A DNA stretch of 64,000 nucleotides from Streptomyces sp. SLBN-118 (GTDB lineage: Bacteria; Actinomycetota; Actinomycetes; Streptomycetales; Streptomycetaceae): assembly GCF_006715635.1 (NCBI RefSeq), contig NZ_VFNP01000002.1, positions 372,001 to 436,000 on the forward strand. The letters run 5' to 3'. Every line of letters begins with the position of its first letter. Positions within the stretch are counted from its first letter, which is position 1. Below the pieces are notes generated by a model that worked only from the letters and a program-made list of their open reading frames with translations, searched no databases and had not been told where the DNA came from. Made by a program: the position numbers and the translations under genes. Positions 25,398-33,452 of this stretch are shown piece by piece.

Positions 25398-25663
25398 CGC
25401 GGGCGCTCCACAGCGCGTGCGTCTGACTCCGCGGCAAGCGAGTCCTCCATGCCGGGACGGATGGAGGCGACGAGCGCGCGCAGCGAGATCCGGACGAGGG
25501 CGACATCGGCGATACTCAATGTGATCTCCCCGGCGATGACCACACCTCCGGCCAGCACCCGGTCAAGCAGGTCGACCAGCGCGACCTGCTGTCCCTCGAA
25601 GGCGTACGGCACTTGGGACTGCTGCGGTACGGGCGATTGCTGGTCGTCGGCCACGGCTCTCAC
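25394..25663 (-). CDS. gvpS: gas vesicle protein GvpS (GvpA/J family)
   Basis: An 89-residue member of the GvpA family. The core VALVDLLDRVLAGGVVIAGE followed by ITLSIADVALVRISLRALVA has the usual hydrophobic layout but lacks the long C-terminal tail. In Streptomyces the member between gvpL and gvpK is named gvpS. I chose GTG 25663, which overlaps the gvpL stop (GTGA); a second GTG at 25654 is possible. The stop overlaps the gvpK start. Confidence 0.82.
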   Translation of the reverse strand: MRAVADDQQSPVPQQSQVPYAFEGQQVALVDLLDRVLAGGVVIAGEITLSIADVALVRISLRALVASIRPGMEDSLAAESDARAVERPR

Positions 25664-26460
25664 GTCCGATCCGGCGTAACGTCGTCCCCGGTGAAGGAGT
25701 AGGCGGGCCACGGGCCGACAAGCTCGATTCGCACATCGGGAAAGCGGCCTCGTACGTCCTGCACCGCAGTGACAAATTCCTCTGTGAGGGCATTCGGCAC
25801 GAGATACGAGGTGTTGAGGATCATCGAGCCCTCGTACCGAGCCAGGCGGGCGTCCTGAGGTCGATGGTGGGCCGACTCCACTGCGAGTTCCCGGAGCGCG
25901 ACATGGATCTGTTCCGCACGGTCCTGAGCTTCCCGTTGCGCGGTCTCCTGCCCCTGTCGCTGCGCTTGCCGACGCAGGAGGTAGGCAGTGCCGGGGCTGC
26001 CGCCGTCCTCGGGGCCCGTATCGGATGCTTCTTGCCGCTCGAGCGTCCGCGGGCCGACGTACGCCTTGATGCCCCACTCCGTCCGCCCGGCCACCCGGTT
26101 CAGCGCCGCGGCGAAGTCCGTCCGGCGCTTGGCCAGGAGAGAGTGCACACGGTCGTCGTCGTGGTAAATCGTCGCGAAGCGCAGAGGGATGATGTTCCCC
26201 TCGCGGGCCACCGTGGAAATCACCTTGTGGTGGGCCCGGGCGGCTGCTTCGAGCCAGTCGAGGTCCTGGAGGCGTTCGTGCAGTTCCTCTTCGCCGAAGT
26301 CGCTGACGGGCACTGAGCCGACGATGCCGAGGAGGCCGGACTCCTCGACGACATGAACTGGCTCACCGGCCACCCCCGTCAAGTCGGTCGTTTCTCTGAT
26401 TCCGGTGGCGGGGTGGGCGAATGCGATGGCATAGAGCCAGGTGACGAAGGACTCGGTCAT
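25660..26460 (-). CDS. gvpL: gas vesicle protein GvpL (GvpL/GvpF family)
   Basis: A 266-residue GvpL/F-family protein. It opens MTESFVTWLYAIAFAHPA and carries LDWLEAAARAHHKVI, IPLRFATIY, WGIKAYVG and the closing LVGPWPAYSF, a variant of the family GPxPPYxF ending. Residues about 150-190 are a Gln/Arg/Glu-rich insertion (LLRRQAQRQGQETAQ). Both ends overlap neighbours (gvpJ upstream, gvpS downstream). Confidence 0.92.
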   Translation of the reverse strand: MTESFVTWLYAIAFAHPATGIRETTDLTGVAGEPVHVVEESGLLGIVGSVPVSDFGEEELHERLQDLDWLEAAARAHHKVISTVAREGNIIPLRFATIYHDDDRVHSLLAKRRTDFAAALNRVAGRTEWGIKAYVGPRTLERQEASDTGPEDGGSPGTAYLLRRQAQRQGQETAQREAQDRAEQIHVALRELAVESAHHRPQDARLARYEGSMILNTSYLVPNALTEEFVTAVQDVRGRFPDVRIELVGPWPAYSFTGDDVTPDRT

Positions 26461-26840
26461 CGCTCCTTCTCCTCGTCGTCCGGCCGGACGGTCGCCGCAT
26501 CGTCCCCACTGCCCCGGCCCGCTTCCTCCAGCTGACCGATACGGCGGCGCAAGCGGCGGTTCTCCTCGATGACGTCACGTTCCCCGGAGGAAAGGGTGGG
26601 GTCGTGTTCCCACCAGTCGATGCCCATTTCGCGGGCCTTGTCGACGGACGCCACCAGAAGACGGATCTTTATGGTGAGCAGCTCGATGTCCAGGAGGTTG
26701 ATCCGGATGTCACCGGCGATGACGATGCCCTTGTCGAGGACGCGTTCCAGTATGTCGGCCAGGTTGGCCGGTTCGGGCCGGGCCACCAGCGAGGGGTCTC
26801 CTCGCCGGCTTACACCACTCCAGCCCGAACCCTGGCTCAT
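26457..26840 (-). CDS. gvpJ: gas vesicle protein GvpJ (GvpA family)
   Basis: A 127-residue minor shell protein. The core ADILERVLDKGIVIAGDIRI with LLDIELLTIKIRLLVASVD is nearly identical to gvpJ of cluster 1, but the N-terminus has an extra 14 or so residues and the acidic C-terminal tail differs. It overlaps gvpO upstream and gvpL downstream by 4 bases each. Confidence 0.93.
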   Translation of the reverse strand: MSQGSGWSGVSRRGDPSLVARPEPANLADILERVLDKGIVIAGDIRINLLDIELLTIKIRLLVASVDKAREMGIDWWEHDPTLSSGERDVIEENRRLRRRIGQLEEAGRGSGDDAATVRPDDEEKER

Positions 26841-27286
26841 GCGTCACTCCTCTCCGCCCTGCCCCGGTAGTGGCGCTTTTCGCGGCGGTAGGAGATCAAC
26901 TCGCCCTCGTCATCCATCTCGACGAGGTAGACGGCGAGGATGTCGGTGGAGTCGGGTATCCGATGCGTCTCCACGACCTCGATTCCCACCTGCCAGCCCT
27001 CATCCGTCTTCTCCAGAGAGGTCACAGCCTCGAGATCTTTGTCGGCGAGTTCGCGGACGTGCTGCGCGGCTCGTGCGGCGGCCCGGCGGCCGCTGAGGCG
27101 GTGCGGGGATGAGGCCCGCTTCTTGGGCTCCGGCCCATCGCCTTCCGACCGGTGCGGGGATGAGGACTTCGTCGTCCTGCGCCTCGTGCCCTCGGTCGAG
27201 CCGCGCTCGGACGCACGTGTCGCAGACTCCCGCTTCTGCCGGGCCTGCTTCCTCGGCTCCGGCCCAGCGCGTTCCGACCCGGGCAC
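26837..27286 (-). CDS. gvpO: gas vesicle protein GvpO with repeated basic N-terminal extension
   Basis: A 149-residue GvpO. The conserved domain (about 68-145) has QVGIEVVETHRIPDSTDILA and VEMDDEGELISYRREKRHYR. The N-terminal 65 residues are Arg/Lys/Ser-rich and repetitive: GPEPRKQ and GPEPKKR, and SSPHR twice. The DNA there shows direct repeats at about 27100-27165 and 27255-27279. This makes it about 45 residues longer than the cluster 1 GvpO. The GTG at 27286 lies 3 bases after the gvpG stop with GGGGGTG upstream. Unlike cluster 1, gvpO sits inside the operon, not at its head. Confidence 0.85.
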   Translation of the reverse strand: MPGSERAGPEPRKQARQKRESATRASERGSTEGTRRRTTKSSSPHRSEGDGPEPKKRASSPHRLSGRRAAARAAQHVRELADKDLEAVTSLEKTDEGWQVGIEVVETHRIPDSTDILAVYLVEMDDEGELISYRREKRHYRGRAERSDA

Positions 27287-27289
27287 GGT

Positions 27290-27541
27290 TCACACCCCCA
27301 TGCCGCCGTCGGGGAACCGCGACGCCATGAGGCGGCGTACCAGCTCTGCTTCCTGTTGGGCCGCTTCCTCATCTGTGATCTCCCCGGCGTCCCGCGCGAT
27401 GTCCACTTCCTCCAGGCGCTGCCGGATGACGTCCGGGTCACTGAGTTCGCGCTCTGCCACGTCCTCGACTCGCTCTGCGATCCACACCACTCCGCGGACC
27501 GGCGCGAGCGGCCAGGTGAGCAGTCCGCTGAGAAGTCCCAT
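27290..27541 (-). CDS. gvpG: gas vesicle protein GvpG
   Basis: An 83-residue GvpG. MGLLSGLLTWPLAPVRGVVW is the typical N-terminus, followed by a charged helix with RDAGEITDEEAAQQEAELVR. The ATG at 27541 lies 2 bases after the gvpF stop and is preferred over an in-frame extension of 32 codons that reads through gvpF in another frame. Confidence 0.9.
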   Translation of the reverse strand: MGLLSGLLTWPLAPVRGVVWIAERVEDVAERELSDPDVIRQRLEEVDIARDAGEITDEEAAQQEAELVRRLMASRFPDGGMGV

Positions 27542-27543
27542 GG

Positions 27544-28350
27544 CTACCCGCCCTCCTCGATCTGGCTCGCCGCCTCGTCCACGAAGTCGTAGGGCGCGAG
27601 CGGCCCGAGGAGGCGCAAATGGATCCTGCCGTGCCACTGAGCAGCGAGTTCCTCGGCCGCCTTTTCAAACGCGGCCCATTTCGCCTGCGGAACGAGGAAG
27701 GAGGCATTCACCACCCCCTCCGCGACAGTCGGTTCGGCAGTGGCCGTGGCGACGGCGAAGGGAGCGAGGCGGCGTTGGATCTCGACCGTATCCGAGTTGC
27801 GTTTGTCGGCGATCGCATCGGTGATCGCTCTGCCGAGCTCGACCCGTTGGTAGTAGCCCGCCGCTTCGTCCCTCGCCGCCACCTCTTCCCGCAGTCGGGC
27901 TATCTTCGGATTCTCGCCGAGCACCTCGCGCAATACCGCGTCCTGGACGTACCGGGCTCTGAGGGTGAACTGCGCCTGGCCGTCGAGCCGTTCCAGGATC
28001 TCGGTGAAGTCGTCACGGCCTTCTTCCAGCAATTCATCGACCACTGTCCGTACATCCGGCAGTACGGTGCCGAACCGGAAAGGGACGACGGCAGCAGTCG
28101 AGGCGGCCAGGGAGTCCAGCACGCGTGCGTGGGCGTGCAGATCTTCCGGCGTGCCCAGCGGGCGGTCGGTGGGAACTGCGCTGACAACAGCGGCAATTCC
28201 CCGGTGTCGTACGAACGTGGCCTGTGCTTCCGGGTCGCCGACGCCGGGCAGGTCCAGAGCGGGGGCGCGGTCCTCGGGCTCGGGGACGACGCCGTATACA
28301 TAGCAGGCGCCCTCCACCGGCGGAGCCGTCCTCGCCTCGTCGGCGGTCAC
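27544..28350 (-). CDS. gvpF: gas vesicle protein GvpF (GvpL/GvpF family)
   Basis: A 268-residue GvpF. After a polar N-terminus comes [12 protein letters not shown], then [12 protein letters not shown], a central charged helical part and the ending [16 protein letters not shown], which matches the family GPLxPYxFV. It overlaps gvpA upstream by 4 bases and precedes gvpG by 2 bases. Confidence 0.92.
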   Translation of the reverse strand: MTADEARTAPPVEGACYVYGVVPEPEDRAPALDLPGVGDPEAQATFVRHRGIAAVVSAVPTDRPLGTPEDLHAHARVLDSLAASTAAVVPFRFGTVLPDVRTVVDELLEEGRDDFTEILERLDGQAQFTLRARYVQDAVLREVLGENPKIARLREEVAARDEAAGYYQRVELGRAITDAIADKRNSDTVEIQRRLAPFAVATATAEPTVAEGVVNASFLVPQAKWAAFEKAAEELAAQWHGRIHLRLLGPLAPYDFVDEAASQIEEGG

Positions 28351-28790
28351 CGCTCCCGCTCCTTACGGCCTTCCGGCCTGGACCTGCGGCGGGGCCGCTC
28401 TTCGGGCTCCTTCTCCTCTTGATCCTCGTCCTCCTCGTCCTCGCCCTTGCCGAAGGTCTCAGTCACCTTCTCTTTGACGCCCTCGAGAGCACCGCGGGTC
28501 TTGTGCTTCGCGCCACCTTCCCGGAGATCGTCCACAAGTTCCGGCAGCCCGCGTTCGGTTCCGCTGCGGGCGAGGTCGAGACGATTCGCGGCTTCCGCGA
28601 ATCGGAGGTAGGTGTCGACGCTCGCGACGACGATGCGTGCGTCGATCGTCAGAAGTTCGATGCCGACGAGAGAGACACGGACGAAGATGTCGATGACGAG
28701 GCCCTTGTCCAGGATGAGGTCGACTACCTCGACGAGGCCGCTGGAGGACGGCCGGTCCAAATAGCGACTGCTCTGGCTGGCTACGGTCAT
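28347..28790 (-). CDS. gvpA: gas vesicle major structural protein GvpA
   Basis: A 147-residue GvpA. The core [20 protein letters not shown] with [20 protein letters not shown] is close to the cluster 1 GvpA. The tail (residues about 85-147) is long and strongly charged, [18 protein letters not shown] followed by a basic end. Such a tail is unusual for a shell protein and would have to sit outside the wall. It starts 6 bases after the SRPBCC gene. Confidence 0.93.
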   Translation of the reverse strand: MTVASQSSRYLDRPSSSGLVEVVDLILDKGLVIDIFVRVSLVGIELLTIDARIVVASVDTYLRFAEAANRLDLARSGTERGLPELVDDLREGGAKHKTRGALEGVKEKVTETFGKGEDEEDEDQEEKEPEERPRRRSRPEGRKERER

Positions 28791-28796
28791 TACACT

Positions 28797-29873
28797 TCAC
28801 CTCGATTTTGCCCTGCTGGACCGCCGACGAGCAGGTGCGGGCTTTTCCTCGGGCTCTTCCTCTTCCTCTTCCTCTTCGGGCTCTTCCTCTTCCTCTTCCT
28901 CCTCCTCTTCTTCATCCTCCGGAGGAGAACCCTCGTCCTCGGCTTCGTAGTCTTCGTCCTCGTCCACGTACTCGGCTTCTTCCGGTTCCTCGCCCTCGGC
29001 TTCCTCGCGCTCTCCTTCTTCCTCCTCGCGCACTTCCTCGTCGGTGCGGACGACTTCGCCGTCACGGACCTCACCGCGCCAGCCCCTGACCTCTTCAGGG
29101 TTGAGAAGGGCCTGGGACATGGCCTGTCGCCGGAAGTGCTTGAGTTCCAGCCGGACGCGGCGCCCCTGCGCCCGGAAGAGGTTGCCGGTCCCCTCGAACA
29201 AGCCTTGCGGGTGGTACTGCAGGACCAGCAGGATCCTGGTGAGGTTCGGCGCGATCTCGTGGAAGGTCACAGCACCGTCCACATGGCCCTTCTCGGCCTT
29301 GGAGCGCCAGACGATCCTCTCGTCCGGCACCTGCTCGATGACGGTCGAATGCCATTCGCGGTGCGAGAGGAAGATCTGGGCCTTCCAATCGAGTTCCGTT
29401 TCGGATTCCTGCTCGACGCGCTCGACCTTCTTCATGAAGCTCGGGTAGTCCTCGAACTGGGTCCACTGGTTGTACGCGACCGACACGGGGACGCCCACGT
29501 CGATTTCTTCGACGATATTGACGACCTTGACCTTCTTGCCCCCGTCCTTGTCGCCACCGCCACCACCAGGAAGCGCCTCTTTCGCCTTGTCCTTGACCTT
29601 TGACAATCCGGCGCCGGCAACTGCCTTGAGAGGTATGTGTTCCACGAGCTGGCGGCCTCCCTCGGCGACCGCTTCCTTCAATCCGTCGCCATCCCCGCCG
29701 GGATGGGCCAGGTGCTTGACACCCCCGCTCGCCTTTTCCGTGACAGCGGACAAGGCCCGCTGTCCGAGGGCGGCAAGGAGGTTCTCGAGCTCCTGTATCA
29801 AGCGGTCCGTCGGGAGACCTTCCAACAAGGACCCGTGTCCGCTCCCGCGCTTCTCGTCCGATCGCTCAGCCAT
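28797..29873 (-). CDS. SRPBCC family protein with long acidic tail, gas vesicle operon
   Basis: A 358-residue protein in three parts. Residues 1-110 are helical and Gly/Lys-rich (LIQELENLLAALGQRALSAV). Residues about 115-262 are an SRPBCC domain with VPVSVAYNQWTQFEDYPSFM, VIEQVPDERIVWRS and HPQGLFEGTGNLF. Residues 275-358 are low-complexity, with long runs of Glu and a basic end. It corresponds to the SRPBCC-type accessory proteins of Streptomyces gvp clusters (gvpZ-like position in some naming schemes). The ligand is unknown. It lies between the acidic GvpY-like gene and gvpA with 6-base gaps on both sides. Confidence 0.83.
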   Translation of the reverse strand: MAERSDEKRGSGHGSLLEGLPTDRLIQELENLLAALGQRALSAVTEKASGGVKHLAHPGGDGDGLKEAVAEGGRQLVEHIPLKAVAGAGLSKVKDKAKEALPGGGGGDKDGGKKVKVVNIVEEIDVGVPVSVAYNQWTQFEDYPSFMKKVERVEQESETELDWKAQIFLSHREWHSTVIEQVPDERIVWRSKAEKGHVDGAVTFHEIAPNLTRILLVLQYHPQGLFEGTGNLFRAQGRRVRLELKHFRRQAMSQALLNPEEVRGWRGEVRDGEVVRTDEEVREEEEGEREEAEGEEPEEAEYVDEDEDYEAEDEGSPPEDEEEEEEEEEEEPEEEEEEEEPEEKPAPARRRSSRAKSR

Positions 29874-29879
29874 CGGTCA

Positions 29880-30368
29880 TCACTCCCCGCTCCGCCGCGA
29901 GGATGCGCCGGAGGGCTTCTTCCGCGGCGAACTGCTGGACGTCTTCTTTGCCGGAGCCCGCTTCTTGGGCGCCTGCTCCTCTTCCGCTCCCTCGTCTTCT
30001 TCCTCGGTGTCTTCCTCGTCCGGGGTCTCCTCGCGGTCCTCGGGTTCCTCTGATTCCTCGGTTTCCTCCGCTTCGGGTTTGACGCGAAGCGACTCTGTAC
30101 GGGATTGCAGCCGGTCACTCAGCGAGTCCATTCGGTTGCTCGCCGTTGCCACAACGGCCTTCCGGCCCGCCGACATCAACTGCTCCCGCACGTCGTGCGT
30201 CAACCGCGACAATTCCGGGGACTTGGCCGCGCCTGCCGCGAGGCGACCTGCACCCATCCCCCTGCCGGCCGCCGTAATTCCGGCAAGGGCGAGCGCCCAC
30301 CGCATCTTGTGCGTGCGTCCGAGGGCGTAGCCGGCGGTCAAGGCAAGGGCCACCTGGCCATTTTTCAT
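29880..30368 (-). CDS. acidic-tailed protein heading gas vesicle operon 2 (GvpY-like)
   Basis: A 162-residue protein. The N-terminus MKNGQVALALTAGYALGRTH is a short hydrophobic helix with a GYALGRTHK turn. Residues 45-95 are helical and contain LTHDVREQLMSAGRKAVV. Residues 96-135 are almost all Glu/Asp/Pro, and the last 30 are Lys/Ser/Pro-rich (APKKRAPAKKTSSSSPRKKP), like a histone tail. I assign it to the operon by its 6-base gap to the SRPBCC gene; in Streptomyces a gene of this type is called gvpY. The function is unknown. Confidence 0.7.
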   Translation of the reverse strand: MKNGQVALALTAGYALGRTHKMRWALALAGITAAGRGMGAGRLAAGAAKSPELSRLTHDVREQLMSAGRKAVVATASNRMDSLSDRLQSRTESLRVKPEAEETEESEEPEDREETPDEEDTEEEDEGAEEEQAPKKRAPAKKTSSSSPRKKPSGASSRRSGE

Positions 30369-31246
30369 GATCTAAACCGCCTCAGTTGGTGGGGTGCGTC
30401 CCGCCACCTGCGGGTGTGGCTCTCGCGCCGTCGGGGTGGAGTATCCGAAGAACCCCACTCCCCATGAGCAGGCGCCGAGACAGTCGTTACATACAAGTAT
30501 GAGGCATATGTCCGTATTGCAAACCTGGGATGTGAAGCAACAAACGTAAGACTCGCGGGGTGCCCAGCCTGCTGGGCAATTCGTCGACGCGTCTTTGCCC
30601 GCGCGCCGCTGGGCCTCACGGTCGCGGCCGCAGCAACCCCGCCCCGGCAGCAGCGACCAGGGCCGTACGCGGCGGCATTGCGGGTCGTATGTGGAGAGAT
30701 TGTCGCAACGAGAGTTCCGAGTCGGGGCACGTCGACAGTCCCGCAGCTCCGATGGTGCTGAGAGGGGGACGGAATGCCGGGCAGGCGCAGGCCGACTCTG
30801 TCAAATTTCTGACAGGACAGGACGGGCACGGAGTCCATGGACTCCGTGCCCCTGTCCCAACTTCGCGGCCGCTCAGCCGCACATCGCGGGTGCCCTTGGC
30901 GGCTGGGACCAAACCCGTCAGCCCAACGGTTTTCACTGGTCGGGTCACCCGAACTGATATCGCCCAGCGCGGGGCGGGGGTCGCGCTCGATAGCCAGAGG
31001 GCCGAGGGTGAGCCGCTGCGCGGTCTTGAGGACCTTCAGCACTGGAGAGAACCAAGCCCGTTTCCGCGGACGTTACGCAGACCCGCTTGCGAATGGTTGA
31101 GCGGCCAACAGGCGCGGAACGCGGGTTGTGAGGAACAATGGTGGTGCACGGCGCGGGCACTTTTCTGGTGCCAGCATGCGCGCCATCTCCTCGTTGCACC
31201 CGCCTTGGGCACTGAGCTGCGTGCCCATGTCGCTTGAGGAAGATGC
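30369..31246. other. long intergenic region upstream of gas vesicle operon 2
   Basis: About 880 bases without a convincing gene on either strand. The left end must hold the promoter of the gas vesicle operon; around 30480-30520 there is an AT-richer stretch (ACATACAAGTATGAGGCATA). A very long hairpin lies at 30815-30857. Several open frames exist but have no domain, poor amino-acid composition and no ribosome site. Confidence 0.5.
30815..30857. repeat. long near-perfect hairpin
   Basis: A perfect 28-base palindrome at 30824-30851 centred on CCATGG, extended by GGACAG (30815-30820) pairing with CTGTCC (30852-30857) around a 3-base left bulge GAC. The predicted stem is 20 base pairs. There is no gene end close by on either strand, so an ordinary terminator is not obvious. 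Confidence 0.7.
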
Positions 31247-31485
31247 ATGCTGACGCCCAACGAGTCGGTGACCACAGAGGTTCTGAGGACATACCGCTTG
31301 CAGGAACGCAGGATTCTCCGCGACCCGGCCGACCTCGAGAGCAGGGCACGCTTCCAGGACATCGCCTACACCCTCTGGGTCCTGATGGGACGGCGCACCC
31401 CGCTGGAGCAGCCCGTCTCGCGGAAGGGCACCTCGCTGTGCTACGGGCCGACGAGAGCGAGCCGCAACGATCAGCGAGGACATAA
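31247..31485 (+). pseudogene. frameshifted DUF5133 gene
   Basis: The reading MLTPNESVTTEVLRTYRLQE, then RDPADLESRARFQDIAYTLW up to VLMG, matches the first half of DUF5133. After ATGGGA at 31385-31390 the similarity shifts to the next frame, which reads GTAHPAGAARLAEGHLAVLR and stops at 31485. One missing G in the run at 31387-31389 would restore a protein of about 79 residues, the size of the intact paralogue at 6423-6653 (76). A ribosome site GAGGAAG is present. It may be a true mutation or a base-call error. Confidence 0.6.
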
Positions 31486-31697
31486 TTCAAGTGCCCGCCC
31501 GCAGTTGAGCAGCAGGCGCGGCGTCCTGATGAATGGTCGGCGACGGCGATCATGCGGCGCGTTGGCGTTGCGCTGCTCCCGCCGGAGCGGAAGCACGGCG
31601 CGCCAGTGGCGTCCCCCAACATGCGGGCAGGCCAACTCCACCAGCCAGTTGGCGGCTCGCACGAGTGGAAGCAGCCGAAGTCCGTGAAAGGCCTCGT

Positions 31698-31868
31698 CTA
31701 CCAGCGGTACCAACGCGATCGTCCGCCTCCGGTGACCGGGCCCCGGAACAGGAACCCCAGGAGCCAAACAGCCAGCACGACCAGCGCGATCCACCAGAGA
31801 ACGTGGGCCGCGAACCCGACCCCGAAAAGAATCAGGACCAGAAGGAGCACCAAGAGCAGCGGGACCAT
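31698..31868 (-). CDS. small hydrophobic membrane protein
   Basis: A 56-residue protein, MVPLLLVLLLVLILFGVGFA then VLWWIALVVLAVWLLGFLFR, two membrane helices and a basic tail GGGRSRWYRW. Proteins of this pattern are frequent in Streptomyces and have no known role. GAGGAGG 7 bases before the ATG at 31868 fixes the start; a frame extension of 11 codons upstream is unlikely. Confidence 0.75.
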   Translation of the reverse strand: MVPLLLVLLLVLILFGVGFAAHVLWWIALVVLAVWLLGFLFRGPVTGGGRSRWYRW

Positions 31869-32199
31869 AGCGATACCTCCTCGTCTCCAGGCCTTCGGCA
31901 TGCAAGTGCCCCGAACATGGGGACTTACGCATTACGGCAAGAGTCAGCTTGACTCCGAATACCCCGGAATCCGAGAATCACGCGTTGGCGGCTCACCCGG
32001 AGCGGGCTGGAGACGAAAAGGTCTGCCGCGCCCGGCTGTGCCGGATCTCAAAGATTGCTGCGTGCAATGAATGCGCCCGTTGAACATCCAGCCGCGGATT
32101 CCGGCGAATTCGAGCCGCTGAGCACATCGGACGAAGCCGAAGCCGCACCGCGGCCCGCTCCTTTCCCGCTGAAGGAGCGTGCGGAAATCCGGATCACGC

Positions 32200-32334
32200 T
32201 TGTCCGTCAAGGCCCCGCTCGCACGCGCCAGCAGCGCCACTGCCGTTCCCCGGGCACCAAAAGCCCGCGCCGTTGGCACGGCCCACCCCTGCGCTCGCTC
32301 CCGTCACAACCACCGTCTGCGTACCCGCGCTCAT
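32200..32334 (-). pseudogene. truncated and frameshifted short-chain dehydrogenase fragment
   Basis: From the ATG at 32334 the frame reads MSAGTQTVVVTGASAGVGRA, the N-terminal NAD(P)-binding motif of SDR enzymes (TGxxxGxG). It then leaves frame, and the next frame continues RAFGARGTAVALLARA, which is the expected following strand. The similarity ends at about 32200. A complete SDR is about 250 residues, so only the first 40 or so remain, with a frameshift. Confidence 0.6.
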
Positions 32335-32341
32335 CCGGGAC

Positions 32342-32473
32342 TCACATGTGCCGATTCGCGTGCTTGTCGATCTTTCCGATGGCCCCGTCGGTCGCCTTGA
32401 CCTTGTAGCCGACGAGCTGCGCACCCGGTACGAGTCCCGAAGCCTCGCGGTAACCCCAGATACCGCCATCCAT
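32342..32473 (-). pseudogene. truncated PRC-barrel domain gene
   Basis: MDGGIWGYREASGLVPGAQL then VGYKVKATDGAIGKIDKH is the start of a PRC-barrel domain protein of the kind common in Streptomyces, usually about 120 residues. Here it stops after 43 residues (ANRHM). The ATG at 32473 has AGAGGAAG upstream, so the 5' end is intact. Eight bases beyond the stop the SDR remnant begins, so both genes have lost their 3' parts. Confidence 0.6.
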
Positions 32474-32564
32474 GGCGACTTCCTCTCTGCCCGTAAGCCT
32501 GTGTTTGCGGCTACCCGAAGGCGCGCGCCGCAATCGAAAGGGGCGCGCGAAGGCATCGCACGCT

Positions 32565-33452
32565 CTACATGTCGTCGGTTGCGACACGTTCCGCATGCGC
32601 GGCCGCGTCCTGGGCCTGGCGGCGCGCTCTTCGCGCCGTTGTCCCGGCCTCCCGGGCGCGGTTTCGGGCCTCGCCCAGATCATCTCGGGCAGCCCGCCGG
32701 CGTTCATTGGCCTCCTTGAGCTGGTCGGCCAGCGCTGCGGTCTCCTCCTCAGCCGTCTGCAGCCGCCTCTCGGCCTGCTCTTTGTCCGTTTCGGCCTGTG
32801 CCAGCTCCTCCTCGCGGGCACGCGCCTGCTGCTCGGCTGCCTTCGCGTCCTTCTTGGCCCGGGCGAGCTGTGCGAGCTGCTCCCTGCCTGCCTTCGTGCG
32901 TGCCTCGGCGGCGGTGTCCGCCTGATCGGTGGAGGGCCCAGGGCTCGGTGCCGTGCGCGGGACGATGTCCGCAGTGGCGGCGGTGAAACCGACAGGCGGA
33001 CTCAGCGGTCTCGTGAGCCGGCCGGCGGCCCACTCCTGTGCCGCCTGCGAGTCGGCAAGGACCGCATGCAAGGTGGCCTCGATCTCGTACTGGACGCCCT
33101 CGCTCACCGGGTGGCCCGCCTCGGCCGCAAGTTGCCGCGCCTGTCGCGCCACCGCCCCCACCAGGGCGTGCTGCTGCCTGCTGAGCTCGCGCAGCTGCTC
33201 GCCGTCGAGATCGCGGTGGGCCTGGCGCAGGCCTTCGCCGAGGCTGATCAGCGTCTGAACCTGATCCGGCTGACGGCGTACGAGCTGGTTGCCGGCCCAG
33301 GCCGAGATGGTCGGGCGCCGTAGGGCCTGGATCTGACCAGCCAGCTCGCGGTCGCCCGCCTTTCTCACGGCAGCCGCGCGCGCGTTTCTGGCCGCGGTGA
33401 AATCGGCCGGGTACAGCGCGTACAGCTCGTCAGTGATGCTCTCCAGATCCAC
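32565..33452 (-). CDS. coiled-coil protein, function unknown
   Basis: A 295-residue protein. The N-terminal 160 residues are helical with a conserved start, MDLESITDELYALYPADFTA, and RRPTISAWAGNQLVRRQPDQ. Residues 185-290 are a long charged Ala/Glu/Arg coiled coil without prolines. Actinobacterial homologues of this layout are known only as hypothetical proteins. No signal peptide or membrane segment is visible. Confidence 0.78.
   Translation of the reverse strand: MDLESITDELYALYPADFTAARNARAAAVRKAGDRELAGQIQALRRPTISAWAGNQLVRRQPDQVQTLISLGEGLRQAHRDLDGEQLRELSRQQHALVGAVARQARQLAAEAGHPVSEGVQYEIEATLHAVLADSQAAQEWAAGRLTRPLSPPVGFTAATADIVPRTAPSPGPSTDQADTAAEARTKAGREQLAQLARAKKDAKAAEQQARAREEELAQAETDKEQAERRLQTAEEETAALADQLKEANERRRAARDDLGEARNRAREAGTTARRARRQAQDAAAHAERVATDDM

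Noticed and set aside
28820..29050. CT-rich stretch that looks like a simple-sequence repeat
   Set aside because: It is the coding DNA of the Glu-rich tail of the SRPBCC protein (GAG/GAA codons read from the minus strand), not a separate repeat element.
30365..31042. A 225-codon open frame on the minus strand upstream of the gas vesicle operon
   Set aside because: No domain, poor composition and it crosses the long hairpin; a chance frame is more likely.
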